The notes below the pieces were generated by a model that was given only the letters and a program-made list of their open reading frames with translations, had not been told where the DNA came from and did no database searches. The position numbers were made by a program, and so were the translations under genes. Below are positions 1-5,640 of a stretch of DNA of 7,847 nt, piece by piece. The DNA is from Chloroflexota bacterium. Lineage in GTDB: Bacteria; Chloroflexota; Dehalococcoidia; DSTF01; JACRBR01. Numbering within the stretch: the first letter of the stretch is position 1; the number at the start of each line of letters is the position of its first letter. The stretch spans positions 1 through 7,847 of the forward strand of contig JAKAMA010000100.1 in NCBI GenBank assembly GCA_021813085.1, written 5' to 3'.

Positions 1-90
1 CTGTTCTTCACGGCGATGCCGGCGCTCGACGCGCAGATCCGGCTCGCGCTGGGCCGGCGGCTCGAGTACAAGGTGACGGAGAAGGCCTGA
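1..90 (+). CDS. C-terminal end of an unidentified protein (5' truncated by window)
   Basis: An open frame runs from the first base to a TGA at 88-90 and encodes the last 29 residues of a protein. The tail is basic and amphipathic, with an ALDAQIRLALGRRLEYKV stretch. Codons have the strong G/C third-position bias of the real genes here, so it is very probably coding. Too little remains to assign a family, and no catalytic motif, membrane segment or export signal is visible. The next gene begins about 50 bases downstream with its own apparent promoter, so the two need not be co-transcribed. Confidence 0.6.
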   Translation: MFFTAMPALDAQIRLALGRRLEYKVTEKA

Positions 91-104
91 GCAGGCGCAG
101 ATCC

Positions 105-133
105 GGTGACCGGGCGCGCTGATCCGCTATGCT
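105..133 (+). promoter_or_regulatory. Candidate promoter of the 70-residue orphan gene
   Basis: GTGACC (106-111) and TATGCT (128-133) are separated by 16 bases and resemble -35 and -10 boxes. The -10 box overlaps the ATG at 129, which argues that this ATG is not the start and that the ATG at 144 is. Transcription would begin about 7 bases after the box, leaving almost no leader. This is inferred from sequence only. Confidence 0.4.
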
Positions 134-143
134 GCAAACCGCC

Positions 144-356
144 ATGCCACCTGAGCCGGTGTTCGAGAAGAGCATCCACGTCCGGCCGCTGGACTACACG
201 CTGACGGTGCGCGCGCGCCCGTCGTCGATCCCGCGCACGGTGCTGCGCCTGCTGCCGTGGGCGGCGTACATCGCGCTGCCGGAGGGCCGGCTGTCGCGGG
301 TGGCGGGCACCATCGCGCGGCGCGTGTCGCCGCTGGCGAAGCAGAAGGTCCGCTGA
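144..356 (+). CDS. Small hypothetical protein, 70 residues
   Basis: I do not recognise the family. The reading frame has good G/C third-position bias and ends in TGA at 354-356. The product is basic, with many Arg and Lys residues towards the C-terminus (ending SPLAKQKVR). A short mildly hydrophobic central segment (LRLLPWAAYIAL, about residues 34-45) is not long or apolar enough to call as a membrane span. An ATG at 129 would add five residues, but it lies inside the likely -10 box TATGCT, so the ATG at 144 is preferred. There is no clear Shine-Dalgarno sequence, which agrees with a nearly leaderless message. It converges on ribF across a 182-base gap. It could be a lineage-specific basic protein, or a chance frame in GC-rich DNA. 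Confidence 0.45.
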   Translation: MPPEPVFEKSIHVRPLDYTLTVRARPSSIPRTVLRLLPWAAYIALPEGRLSRVAGTIARRVSPLAKQKVR

Positions 357-407
357 TCCGGCGCTGGACGTCCGGGTGCTCCGGGGTCTGGTACGCATGC
401 GGGGGAC

Positions 408-421
408 GGAGCTGAAGCTCC
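408..421. repeat. REP-like hairpin 1 (GGAGC-TGAA-GCTCC)
   Basis: A 5-base stem closes a TGAA loop. It lies in the gap between the convergent orphan gene and ribF. The 13-base string GAGCTGAAGCTCC recurs exactly at 439-451, and the GCTGAAGC core also appears in a larger hairpin at 2668-2694. Repeated short palindromes in intergenic DNA suggest a REP-type element. A role as a bidirectional terminator is possible, but no T tract follows. Confidence 0.5.
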
Positions 422-435
422 TTCGCTACGGCTGG

Positions 436-454
436 CGCGAGCTGAAGCTCCGCG
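436..454. repeat. REP-like hairpin 2 (same core as hairpin 1)
   Basis: The stem CGCGAGC pairs with GCTC-GCG around a TGAA loop, with one bulged C at 451. It repeats the 13-base string of hairpin 1 thirty bases downstream, so the two form a direct pair of like elements between the 3' ends of two convergent genes. Confidence 0.5.
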
Positions 455-538
455 GCGACAGGCACGGCTCTCCGGCGGTCGTGGTCTCGGATGACGGGGC
501 GGACTACGGGGTGGCGCCGGGCGCACCCGGGCCGGGGC

Positions 539-1474
539 CTACGCCTGCTCCGCCGCGAAGTAGTCCCGCACGGCGCGCACGTCGGCGGCGATGGCCGCCT
601 TCAGCGCGTCGATGCCGTCGAAGCGCCGCTCGCCGCGCAGCCGGTGCAGCACCTCGATGCGCAGCTCGCGGCCGTAGAGGTCGCCCTCGAAATCGAGAAT
701 GTACGTCTCGACGGACGGACGGTCGTCATCAAACGTGGGGTTGATGCCGATGTTCGTGGCGGACTGGTAGGACCGGCCACCAACGGTCGCGCGCGACACG
801 TAGACGCCGAACGCGGGCAGCGCGCGGTCCGGCGTGACCGCAAGGTTCGCCGTCGGGAAGCCGATGCCCAGGCCGCGGTCGTGGCCGCGCACGACCGGGC
901 CGCGCAGGGCGAACGGCCGCCCGAGCAACTGGCGCGCCAGGTCGACGTCGCCCGCCGCGAGCGCCCGGCGGACGGCGGTGGCGCTGACGCGGCCATCGCC
1001 CCCGGCGAGCGGCCGCTCCAGCACCTCGACCTCGAACCCCAGCTCGTCGCCGATCTCGCTGACGCGCGCCGGCGTCCCCTCGCGGCCGCGGCCGAACGCG
1101 TTGTCCGGGCCCATGAGCAGAAAGCGCATGCCAAGCGTCGCGTGCAGGAGCTCGACGAAGTCCGACGCCGACAACTCGGCGACTTCCGAGGTGAAGGTGA
1201 GGGGCGCCACGGCGTCGACGCCGGTGGCGCGAAGCAGCTCGACCCGTTCTTCGAGGCTTGTGAGATAGGCGATGCGCACGGCGGGCCGCAGTACCTGAAC
1301 GGGGGCGGGATGCAGCGTCACCACCGTGCTCGCCAGTCCGCGCTCCGCCGCGCGCGCCCGCAGCGCCGCGATCAGGTGCCGGTGTCCGAGGTGCACGCCG
1401 TCGAAGACGCCGACGGTGACGGCCGACGGGCGGCCGGCCGCGTGCCGCGACAGCTCCTCGCGCGAGAGGAGCAT
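539..1474 (-). CDS. ribF: Bifunctional riboflavin kinase / FAD synthetase
   Basis: RibF phosphorylates riboflavin to FMN and then adenylylates FMN to FAD, supplying cytoplasmic flavin cofactors. The product is 311 residues, the usual family length. The N-terminal FAD synthetase domain has the nucleotidyltransferase motif VGVFDGVHLGH (21-31), an LTSLEERVELL stretch (71-81), the FGRGREGT segment (127-134) and a VSATAVRRAL motif (163-172). The C-terminal riboflavin kinase domain has GIGFPTANL (203-211), TNIGINPTF (240-248) and the segment VETYILDF (255-262), where Glu256 matches the expected catalytic base. One oddity is that the usual (D/E)PHP motif reads HPAP (55-58). The ATG at 1474 is preceded by GGAG (1483-1486 on the plus strand) with an 8-base spacer. 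It is a lone gene with its own likely promoter at 1566-1594. The leader shows no recognisable FMN riboswitch. Confidence 0.96.
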   Translation of the reverse strand: MLLSREELSRHAAGRPSAVTVGVFDGVHLGHRHLIAALRARAAERGLASTVVTLHPAPVQVLRPAVRIAYLTSLEERVELLRATGVDAVAPLTFTSEVAELSASDFVELLHATLGMRFLLMGPDNAFGRGREGTPARVSEIGDELGFEVEVLERPLAGGDGRVSATAVRRALAAGDVDLARQLLGRPFALRGPVVRGHDRGLGIGFPTANLAVTPDRALPAFGVYVSRATVGGRSYQSATNIGINPTFDDDRPSVETYILDFEGDLYGRELRIEVLHRLRGERRFDGIDALKAAIAADVRAVRDYFAAEQA

Positions 1475-1565
1475 TAGCGGGGCTCCGGCGGGCGGGCGGG
1501 CGGCGGCGCGGTGCGCATGGGCGCGGGCTCCGGGTCAGGCGGGAGGCGGGGTGGCGTCCTGCCCG

Positions 1566-1594
1566 ATCCTATCGGCGGGTCGCGGCCGTCGCAA
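1566..1594 (-). promoter_or_regulatory. Candidate ribF promoter
   Basis: Read on the minus strand, TTGCGA (1594-1589) and TAGGAT (1571-1566) are separated by 17 bases. Each hexamer matches 4 of 6 bases of the vegetative consensus. Transcription would start near 1559, giving a leader of about 85 bases. The same TAGGAT box and 17-base spacer occur before the DUF4760-like gene. Confidence 0.5.
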
Positions 1595-1702
1595 GGCAGA
1601 CGGCGGGCCCGGCACGGCGTCCGCGGCGATGTGGCGTGCGGCCGGCGGGAGCCTCACGTGGCGCTCCACGGGAGGCGCACGACGCCGCCGGCTCAGGGGC
1701 CG

Positions 1703-1722
1703 TGGTACACTGGTGTCACACC
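1703..1722 (+). promoter_or_regulatory. Extended -10 promoter with small palindrome, upstream of the metallopeptidase unit
   Basis: TGG followed by TACACT (1706-1711) looks like an extended -10 box. No convincing -35 box lies 16-18 bases upstream. An 11-base inverted repeat, GGTGTCACACC (1712-1722), follows immediately and would cover the transcription start, so it may be an operator. The leader to the ATG at 1752 would be about 35 bases. Confidence 0.4.
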
Positions 1723-1751
1723 CTTCGCCTGCCCGGCACGAGCGGACACGC

Positions 1752-2189
1752 ATGGACACCGAGTACGATCTCGACTACGACGCGATCCTCGACACCGTCC
1801 GCACGGCGGATGTCCTCGCCTTTCGCTTCGTGACGGTGCCCGAGCGCCTGCTCATCGACAACCGCTTCAGCGAGGCCGACCCACCGATGGTCAAGCTGGT
1901 GCCGCGAGCCGCAAGCGCGAGGGAGCGCTTCAAGAGCCTGAAGGTGCTGCGGCCGCGCTTCCGCCTGCCCGAGACGATCACCGCCGTCTTCTGGCCGCGC
2001 TCCGTCGATGCGCTCGTGCGGCGCGGCGTCTGGGCGGCGATCGTGCAGCGGATCGTCGACAGCGGCTTTCCCGCGGCGGCGGAGGAGTGCGGTGCGCTCC
2101 TCGATGCGCTGCGGCAGATGGAGCGCCGGGAGGTGCACCGCGCCATCGCCGGCGAGGGCTACCAGACGCTCTGGCCGGCCGCGAGTTAG
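1752..2189 (+). CDS. Conserved-looking hypothetical protein upstream of the metallopeptidase
   Basis: I do not recognise a named family. The 145-residue product starts at the first ATG after the likely promoter at 1703-1711. In-frame sequence further upstream is compositionally unlike coding DNA, so a longer start is unlikely. It opens with an acidic segment (MDTEYDLDYD). Next comes a well-structured stretch containing ERLLIDNRFSEADPP (31-45), a basic patch RARERF-like (53-60) and KVLRPRFRLPETI (63-75). The C-terminal half looks alpha-helical. There are no membrane spans, signal peptide or cysteine clusters, so it is probably a soluble cytoplasmic protein. The metallopeptidase gene begins 15 bases after its stop, and the two are probably one operon. 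A partner, regulator or substrate of the peptidase is possible by context alone. Confidence 0.75.
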   Translation: MDTEYDLDYDAILDTVRTADVLAFRFVTVPERLLIDNRFSEADPPMVKLVPRAASARERFKSLKVLRPRFRLPETITAVFWPRSVDALVRRGVWAAIVQRIVDSGFPAAAEECGALLDALRQMERREVHRAIAGEGYQTLWPAAS

Positions 2190-2204
2190 CGGCGGGGGCG
2201 GGAC

Positions 2205-2573
2205 GTGGAGCGCGCCCGCTTCATCCTCCTGGTACGGCGCGCCCTGCGCGACGTGCCGCCGCCCTTCCGCGACCAGTTGCGCGAAGTGGACATCGTTGTC
2301 AAGCGGCGGCCGACGCGCGCCGACCTCGCCGGCGCCGGCCTCGGGCCCGGCGAGTCGATGTACGGCTTCTATCGCGGTGTGCCGCTGACGGAGCGCGGCA
2401 GCGGCTACAACCTCGTGGCACCCGACGTCATCGATATCTACCAGCAGCCGCTGGAGGAAGACTTCCCGGACGACGAGGAGCTGGTCGCGGAGATCCGCGC
2501 GACGGTGCTGCACGAGCTGGGGCACTTCTTCGGCATCGACGACGACCGGCTGGACGAGCTGGGGCTGGGGTGA
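2205..2573 (+). CDS. Minimal zincin-type metallopeptidase family protein (PF06262-like)
   Basis: The product has 122 residues, matching the small single-domain family of predicted zinc metalloproteases. The key feature is the HELGH zinc site (103-107) in the context TVLHELGHFFGIDDDRLDELG. His103 and His107 would bind zinc, Glu104 would be the general base, and Gly110 with Asp113 occupies the place of the third ligand in HExxHxxGxx(H/D) proteins. An upstream acidic stretch (LEEDFPDDEELVAEI) is typical of the family. The physiological substrate is unknown for the family. The start is a GTG at 2205, 15 bases after the preceding stop; the upstream sequence is only a G-rich run, a weak ribosome site, so translation may be coupled. 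There is no signal peptide, so it should be cytoplasmic. Confidence 0.9.
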   Translation: MERARFILLVRRALRDVPPPFRDQLREVDIVVKRRPTRADLAGAGLGPGESMYGFYRGVPLTERGSGYNLVAPDVIDIYQQPLEEDFPDDEELVAEIRATVLHELGHFFGIDDDRLDELGLG

Positions 2574-2667
2574 GCCCGAGGCGTCGCGGCTACGGGTCAG
2601 CACTGGATGGTGGAAGCTGGAAGGAGGCGGCGGGAGATGATCCGAATGTTGCGCGCAAACCGCTCGT

Positions 2668-2694
2668 CGGAGCGCGGGCTGAAGCTGCGCTCCG
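2668..2694. repeat. REP-like hairpin 3 with GCTGAAGC core
   Basis: An outer 8-base stem, CGGAGCGC (2668-2675) with GCGCTCCG (2687-2694), encloses an inner GC-TGAA-GC hairpin. The GCTGAAGC core is shared with the elements at 408-421 and 436-454. It lies about 95 bases after the metallopeptidase stop, upstream of the RodZ-like promoter. It could act as a terminator or mRNA stabiliser. No T tract follows, so the REP interpretation is preferred. Confidence 0.55.
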
Positions 2695-2758
2695 CGCGGG
2701 TGATGTTTCATCCGCCGAGGTTGCGCCCAGCGGCGTCCTGATGAATTGTTATGTCTAG

Positions 2759-2787
2759 TTGCCCGGGGATCCCCGGTACCGTATAGT
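2759..2787 (+). promoter_or_regulatory. Promoter of the RodZ-PASTA gene with palindromic spacer
   Basis: TTGCCC (2759-2764) and TATAGT (2782-2787) are separated by 17 bases. The spacer contains a perfect 14-base palindrome, CCGGGGATCCCCGG (2763-2776), overlapping the end of the -35 box. A palindrome there is well placed for a repressor site, though none is known. Transcription would start near 2794, giving a leader of about 40 bases. Confidence 0.6.
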
Positions 2788-2834
2788 CGGGCGAGTGCCC
2801 CGGCCCCGCGCGCGGTGCGACGAACGAAGTCTTG

Positions 2835-3509
2835 ATGCCCGATCTAGGAAAGACCCTCTCCCAGGCACGGATCGCGCGCGGATACACGCTCGAGGACTGC
2901 GAGCGGGACACGCGCATCTCCAAGCGCTACCTCGACGCCCTTGAGCGCGAGGACTGGAAGATCTTTCCGGCGCCGGTCTACAGCCGCGCCTTCCTGCGGA
3001 CATACGCCCAGTACCTGGGACTCAACCCGGACCAGTTGACGCGCATCTTCCAGGCGCAGACGGAGGAGCCGCCCGCCTTCGCGCCGCTGCCCGAGATCCG
3101 CACGACGCCCGCCAGCGGCAACATGAACTGGCTGCTTGCAGGCGGCGTCGTGCTCTTCCTCGGCGTCGCGGGCATCTTCCTGTACTTCTCGAGCCGGGGC
3201 GGCCCGAGCGGCGTCAGCGTCCAGGCGCCGACAACGCCGGCCGTCACGGCGGAGGCGCAAGGTGGCGGGCCGCCGCCGCAGCTCGGGCGCGCGGTGGGCC
3301 CCGTGACGAAGGGCACCGTGCCGAACCTGAAGGACGTCCGCGTCGACGAGGCGATCGCGGCGCTGGACCAGGCGGGCATCAGCTACGTGGTGGTCGAGAC
3401 CAACACGGTGAGCGGGCAGGCAAACACCGTGGTGTCGCAGAACCCGGCGCCCGGCACGAAGGCGTCATCGGCGACGTCCGTCACGCTCGTCGTGCCGCGG
3501 GGTTCGTAG
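2835..3509 (+). CDS. RodZ-like HTH membrane protein with extracytoplasmic PASTA domain
   Basis: The 224-residue product is a single-pass membrane protein. Residues 1-70 form a RodZ-type helix-turn-helix domain with the typical run GKTLSQARIARGYTLEDC (5-22), the recognition segment RISKRYLDALERED (27-40) and the YSRAFLRTYAQYLGLN stretch (49-64). In RodZ this domain binds MreB rather than DNA. One strongly hydrophobic span follows at about 98-119 (NWLLAGGVVLFLGVAGIFLYF). A Pro/Ala/Gly-rich linker (120-160) leads to one PASTA domain (161-222: VPNLKD, AIAALDQAGI, VVSQNPAPGTKA, VTLVVPRG). PASTA domains elsewhere bind peptidoglycan precursors or muropeptides. The layout suggests a cell-shape or wall-sensing factor linking cytoskeleton and wall. 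The ATG at 2835 is chosen over the TTG at 2832. Its 3' end converges with the next gene across 30 bases. Confidence 0.9.
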   Translation: MPDLGKTLSQARIARGYTLEDCERDTRISKRYLDALEREDWKIFPAPVYSRAFLRTYAQYLGLNPDQLTRIFQAQTEEPPAFAPLPEIRTTPASGNMNWLLAGGVVLFLGVAGIFLYFSSRGGPSGVSVQAPTTPAVTAEAQGGGPPPQLGRAVGPVTKGTVPNLKDVRVDEAIAALDQAGISYVVVETNTVSGQANTVVSQNPAPGTKASSATSVTLVVPRGS

Positions 3510-3526
3510 CTGCGGCGCGCGGGACG

Positions 3527-3535
3527 CTGCGCTCC
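3527..3535. repeat. Isolated CTGCGCTCC word between convergent genes
   Basis: The nine-base word CTGCGCTCC lies in the 30-base gap between two convergent stops. It also ends hairpin 3 (2685-2693) and the hairpin at 6139-6163. The arm needed for a full hairpin is not clear here, so it may be a decayed copy or chance. No other terminator was seen in this gap. Confidence 0.25.
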
Positions 3536-3539
3536 ACCG

Positions 3540-3959
3540 TCAGCGGCGGAAGGCGCGCGCCTGGGCCGCCGCCATCTTCTGGAAGTTCTCGCCCAGCTTC
3601 GGCTCACCGGCCAGACGGCGCTCTCCGAGCACGAAGCCCTTCATCCGGTCCCAGACACCTGTGACCAGGAGCCAGTCGAAGAGCAGGTCGGCGTTGATCA
3701 GCTTGTTCTTCCAGAGCGTGCCCACGTCCTCGTAGTGCGTCGCCACGAGGCGGGCCTTGCCATATCCTTCGCTGCCGCGAGGGTGTTTCTTGACGAACTC
3801 CGCGTAGTCCGGGATGAAGTCGTCGCTCCAGACCCAGTTCGTCGCGTCGTGCACGCCGCGAATGGCGGCGAGCTGCGCGACCTGCAACAGCATCATGCCG
3901 TCCTCTGTGGTGGGCCGGGGCCGGGGCTTCTGGGCGTTGCGGCTGACCTGCTTCGGCAT
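3540..3959 (-). CDS. DUF4760-like hypothetical protein
   Basis: The 139-residue product resembles DUF4760-type proteins in its central and C-terminal parts: YEDVGTLWKNKLINADLLFDWL (76-97), a tryptophan before the helix (GVWDRMKGFVLGERR, 101-115) and the closing ENFQKMAAAQ (124-133). That family has no established function. The N-terminus is basic and Pro-rich (SRNAQKPRPRPTTEDG). No clear membrane span is visible. The ATG at 3959 is chosen because AGGAGGG (3972-3966) lies 6 bases upstream, one of the best ribosome sites in the window, whereas the longer frame to 4025 has none and would run into the promoter. It diverges from rimO and converges on the RodZ-like gene. The gene call is firmer than the family assignment. 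Confidence 0.75.
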   Translation of the reverse strand: MPKQVSRNAQKPRPRPTTEDGMMLLQVAQLAAIRGVHDATNWVWSDDFIPDYAEFVKKHPRGSEGYGKARLVATHYEDVGTLWKNKLINADLLFDWLLVTGVWDRMKGFVLGERRLAGEPKLGENFQKMAAAQARAFRR

Positions 3960-3996
3960 GGAGCTCCCTCCTACTCGTACGCCTGAAGATGGGGCG

Positions 3997-4025
3997 ATCC
4001 TACGCCTGTCGCGGCGCCGTGGCAA
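3997..4025 (-). promoter_or_regulatory. Promoter of the DUF4760-like gene
   Basis: On the minus strand, TTGCCA (4025-4020) and TAGGAT (4002-3997) are separated by 17 bases. Transcription would begin near 3990, giving a leader of about 30 bases that contains the AGGAGGG ribosome site. The spacing and the TAGGAT box match the ribF promoter. Confidence 0.55.
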
Positions 4026-4141
4026 TGGCCGTGGCCGGCGCCCCAGGGCGGGGAATGGAGCTGGGAGGCTGGATGTTGGATGTCAGGTCGTCGGGTGTTG
4101 GCGGCCTGCTCCTGTCGCCCGGCGGCGGACGCCCGATCCGC

Positions 4142-4147
4142 TACCAT
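4142..4147 (+). promoter_or_regulatory. Candidate -10 box of a leaderless rimO transcript
   Basis: TACCAT ends exactly 6 bases before the rimO ATG at 4154. Transcription normally starts 6-8 bases after a -10 box, so the mRNA would begin at or beside the start codon. This agrees with the absence of a Shine-Dalgarno sequence. No good -35 box is visible. Confidence 0.45.
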
Positions 4148-4153
4148 GAGCGG

Positions 4154-5518
4154 ATGCGGTACCACATCGTCACACTGGGCTGCGCGAAGAATGTCGCCGA
4201 CAGCGAGCGCATCGGCCGTGTGCTCGGCGAGGGGGCGCATGTCGCCGTCGCGCAGGCGTCTTCAGCCGATGTGATCATCGTCAACACGTGCGGCTTCATC
4301 GACGCGTCGAAGGAGGAGTCGGTCGATACGATCCTCGGGCTGGCGGCGGCGAAGACGCGCGGACAGCGGCTCGTCGTCGCGGGCTGCCTGACCGCGCTGC
4401 ACGGTGACGAGCTGCGCGCCGAGATCCCGGAGATCGACGCGGTCTTCGGGGCCGAGGACTGGGGCGGCATCGGCGCCTACGCCCGCACGGTCGAGCCGCT
4501 GCGGCTCGACGCGCAGCGCTACGATGTGCCGGACACGGCGGCGGCCGCAGCGACGCACGCGGCGCGGCCGAGCGCGTACCTGAAGATCAGCGACGGTTGC
4601 AACGCCCCGTGCACCTTCTGCATCATCCCGAAGATGAAGGGCAGGCTGCACAGCACGCCCGCGGAAGCGCTCGTCGAGGACGCGCGGAGGCTCGCGGACG
4701 AGGGCGTGCGCGAGGTCGTGCTCGTCGCGCAGGACAGCACCGACTACGGCCGCGACCTGGGGCTGCGCGACGCCCTGCCGGATCTGCTCGAGCGGTTGTC
4801 CGACGCCGTGCCGGACGTGCCGTGGCTGCGCGTCATGTACGCCTATCCGGGCCACGTCACGCGCCGCCTGGCCGAGACGATGGCACGGCTGCCGAACGTC
4901 GTGCCGTACCTCGACATCCCCCTTCAGCACGCGAGCGAGCCGGTGCTGCGCCGCATGAAGCGCCCGAGCGACACGCGCATGGTGCGCGAGATGTTCGCCA
5001 TGCTGCGCGACACGATGCCGGACATCGCCCTGCGCACGACGTTCATCGTCGGCTTCCCGGGCGAGACCGATGCCGACTTCAGCGAGCTGCTGGCGTTCGT
5101 GCGCGAGATGGCGTTCGACCGCGTCGGCTGCTTCACGTTCTCGCCGCAGTCCGAGTCGCCGGCGGCGCACGAGCCGGACCAGGTGCCGGAGCGCGTCAAG
5201 AAGCGTCGCCAGCGCGCGCTGATGGAGGTGGCGCAGCAGGTCTCCACCGTGCGCAACCGTGAGATGGTCGGACGCGAGATCGACGTGCTGGTGGAGTCGA
5301 CCGCAGCGGTGCCGCGCGACGGCGTCGACGGCGCGTTCGTCGTGGGGCGCAGCTATCGCGACGCGCCGGAGGTCGATGGGCTGGTGCTGCTCGAAGGCGA
5401 CTTCCGCCCCGGCGACTTCGTGCGTGCGCGCGTCACGCGCGCGCTGGCGTATGACGTGGTGGCGGCGCCGGTCTGCGCGGCCAGCCCGAACGAACACGCC
5501 ATTCCCGCGAAGGCGTAA
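4154..5518 (+). CDS. rimO: Ribosomal protein S12 methylthiotransferase
   Basis: RimO is a radical SAM enzyme that adds a methylthio group to a conserved aspartate of ribosomal protein S12, using two iron-sulphur clusters. The 454-residue length is normal. The N-terminal domain supplies Cys10 (TLGCAKN), Cys46 (VNTCGFI) and Cys78 (VAGCLT) for the auxiliary cluster. The radical SAM core has CNAPCTFC with Cys149, Cys153 and Cys156, preceded by YLKISDGC. Further family marks are MKGRLHSTP (161-169), YLDIPLQHAS (252-261) and the segment FIVGFPGETDADF (297-309). A C-terminal TRAM domain covers about 370-437. The KISDGCN and YLDIPLQH signatures favour RimO over the tRNA enzyme MiaB. The ATG at 4154 is chosen because the protein then begins directly with the conserved MRYHIVTLGCAKN; in-frame upstream codons would add an unrelated segment. 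The start appears leaderless. Confidence 0.97.
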   Translation: MRYHIVTLGCAKNVADSERIGRVLGEGAHVAVAQASSADVIIVNTCGFIDASKEESVDTILGLAAAKTRGQRLVVAGCLTALHGDELRAEIPEIDAVFGAEDWGGIGAYARTVEPLRLDAQRYDVPDTAAAAATHAARPSAYLKISDGCNAPCTFCIIPKMKGRLHSTPAEALVEDARRLADEGVREVVLVAQDSTDYGRDLGLRDALPDLLERLSDAVPDVPWLRVMYAYPGHVTRRLAETMARLPNVVPYLDIPLQHASEPVLRRMKRPSDTRMVREMFAMLRDTMPDIALRTTFIVGFPGETDADFSELLAFVREMAFDRVGCFTFSPQSESPAAHEPDQVPERVKKRRQRALMEVAQQVSTVRNREMVGREIDVLVESTAAVPRDGVDGAFVVGRSYRDAPEVDGLVLLEGDFRPGDFVRARVTRALAYDVVAAPVCAASPNEHAIPAKA

Positions 5519-5561
5519 CCCGCCGGACGACCCCGTGCGTCTCCACGAGCGGAGTTGCAGC

Positions 5562-5591
5562 TTGACGCTCGCGCCGGGAAACGGCGATACT
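5562..5591 (+). promoter_or_regulatory. Promoter of the two-gene dCTP-deaminase-like cassette
   Basis: TTGACG (5562-5567) and GATACT (5586-5591) are separated by 18 bases. The -35 box matches 5 of 6 consensus bases, the best in the window. Transcription would start near 5598. The leader contains an out-of-frame ATG at 5621 that opens a 28-codon frame ending at 5707, overlapping the start of the first gene. Confidence 0.6.
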
Positions 5592-5640
5592 CTGGCATCG
5601 AACACCTGTACTACACGTAGATGAAAGGGCCGCAACGGAC

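Noticed and set aside
491..1477. Long plus-strand open frame (328 codons) opposite ribF
   Set aside because: It is the antisense shadow of ribF, whose minus-strand product has all family motifs. Long shadow frames are expected in such GC-rich DNA.
1475..1560. Possible FMN riboswitch before ribF
   Set aside because: The leader is GC-rich low-complexity sequence and none of the conserved RFN-element blocks can be seen.
1326..1751. Upstream in-frame extension of the 145-residue protein
   Set aside because: The extension overlaps ribF and its promoter and has Arg/Ser/Ala-rich composition typical of non-coding GC-rich sequence. The ATG at 1752 lies suitably after a promoter.
2754..2781. Resemblance to a cloning-vector polylinker (TCTAG, GGATCC, GGTACC sites close together)
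   Set aside because: The order and spacing do not match a common polylinker, flanking DNA is natural on both sides and the segment forms a sensible promoter. Chance is the simpler explanation.
3989..4153. Upstream in-frame extension of rimO
   Set aside because: Known RimO proteins begin close to the TLGCAKN motif, and the added 55 residues cover the divergent promoter region.
5541..5554. Hairpin CTCC-ACGAGC-GGAG after rimO as a terminator
   Set aside because: The stem is only 4 bases with no T tract, too weak to call.
4262..5635. Minus-strand open frame of 457 codons across rimO
   Set aside because: Its product is Arg/His-rich with no family motifs and lies opposite the clear radical SAM gene.
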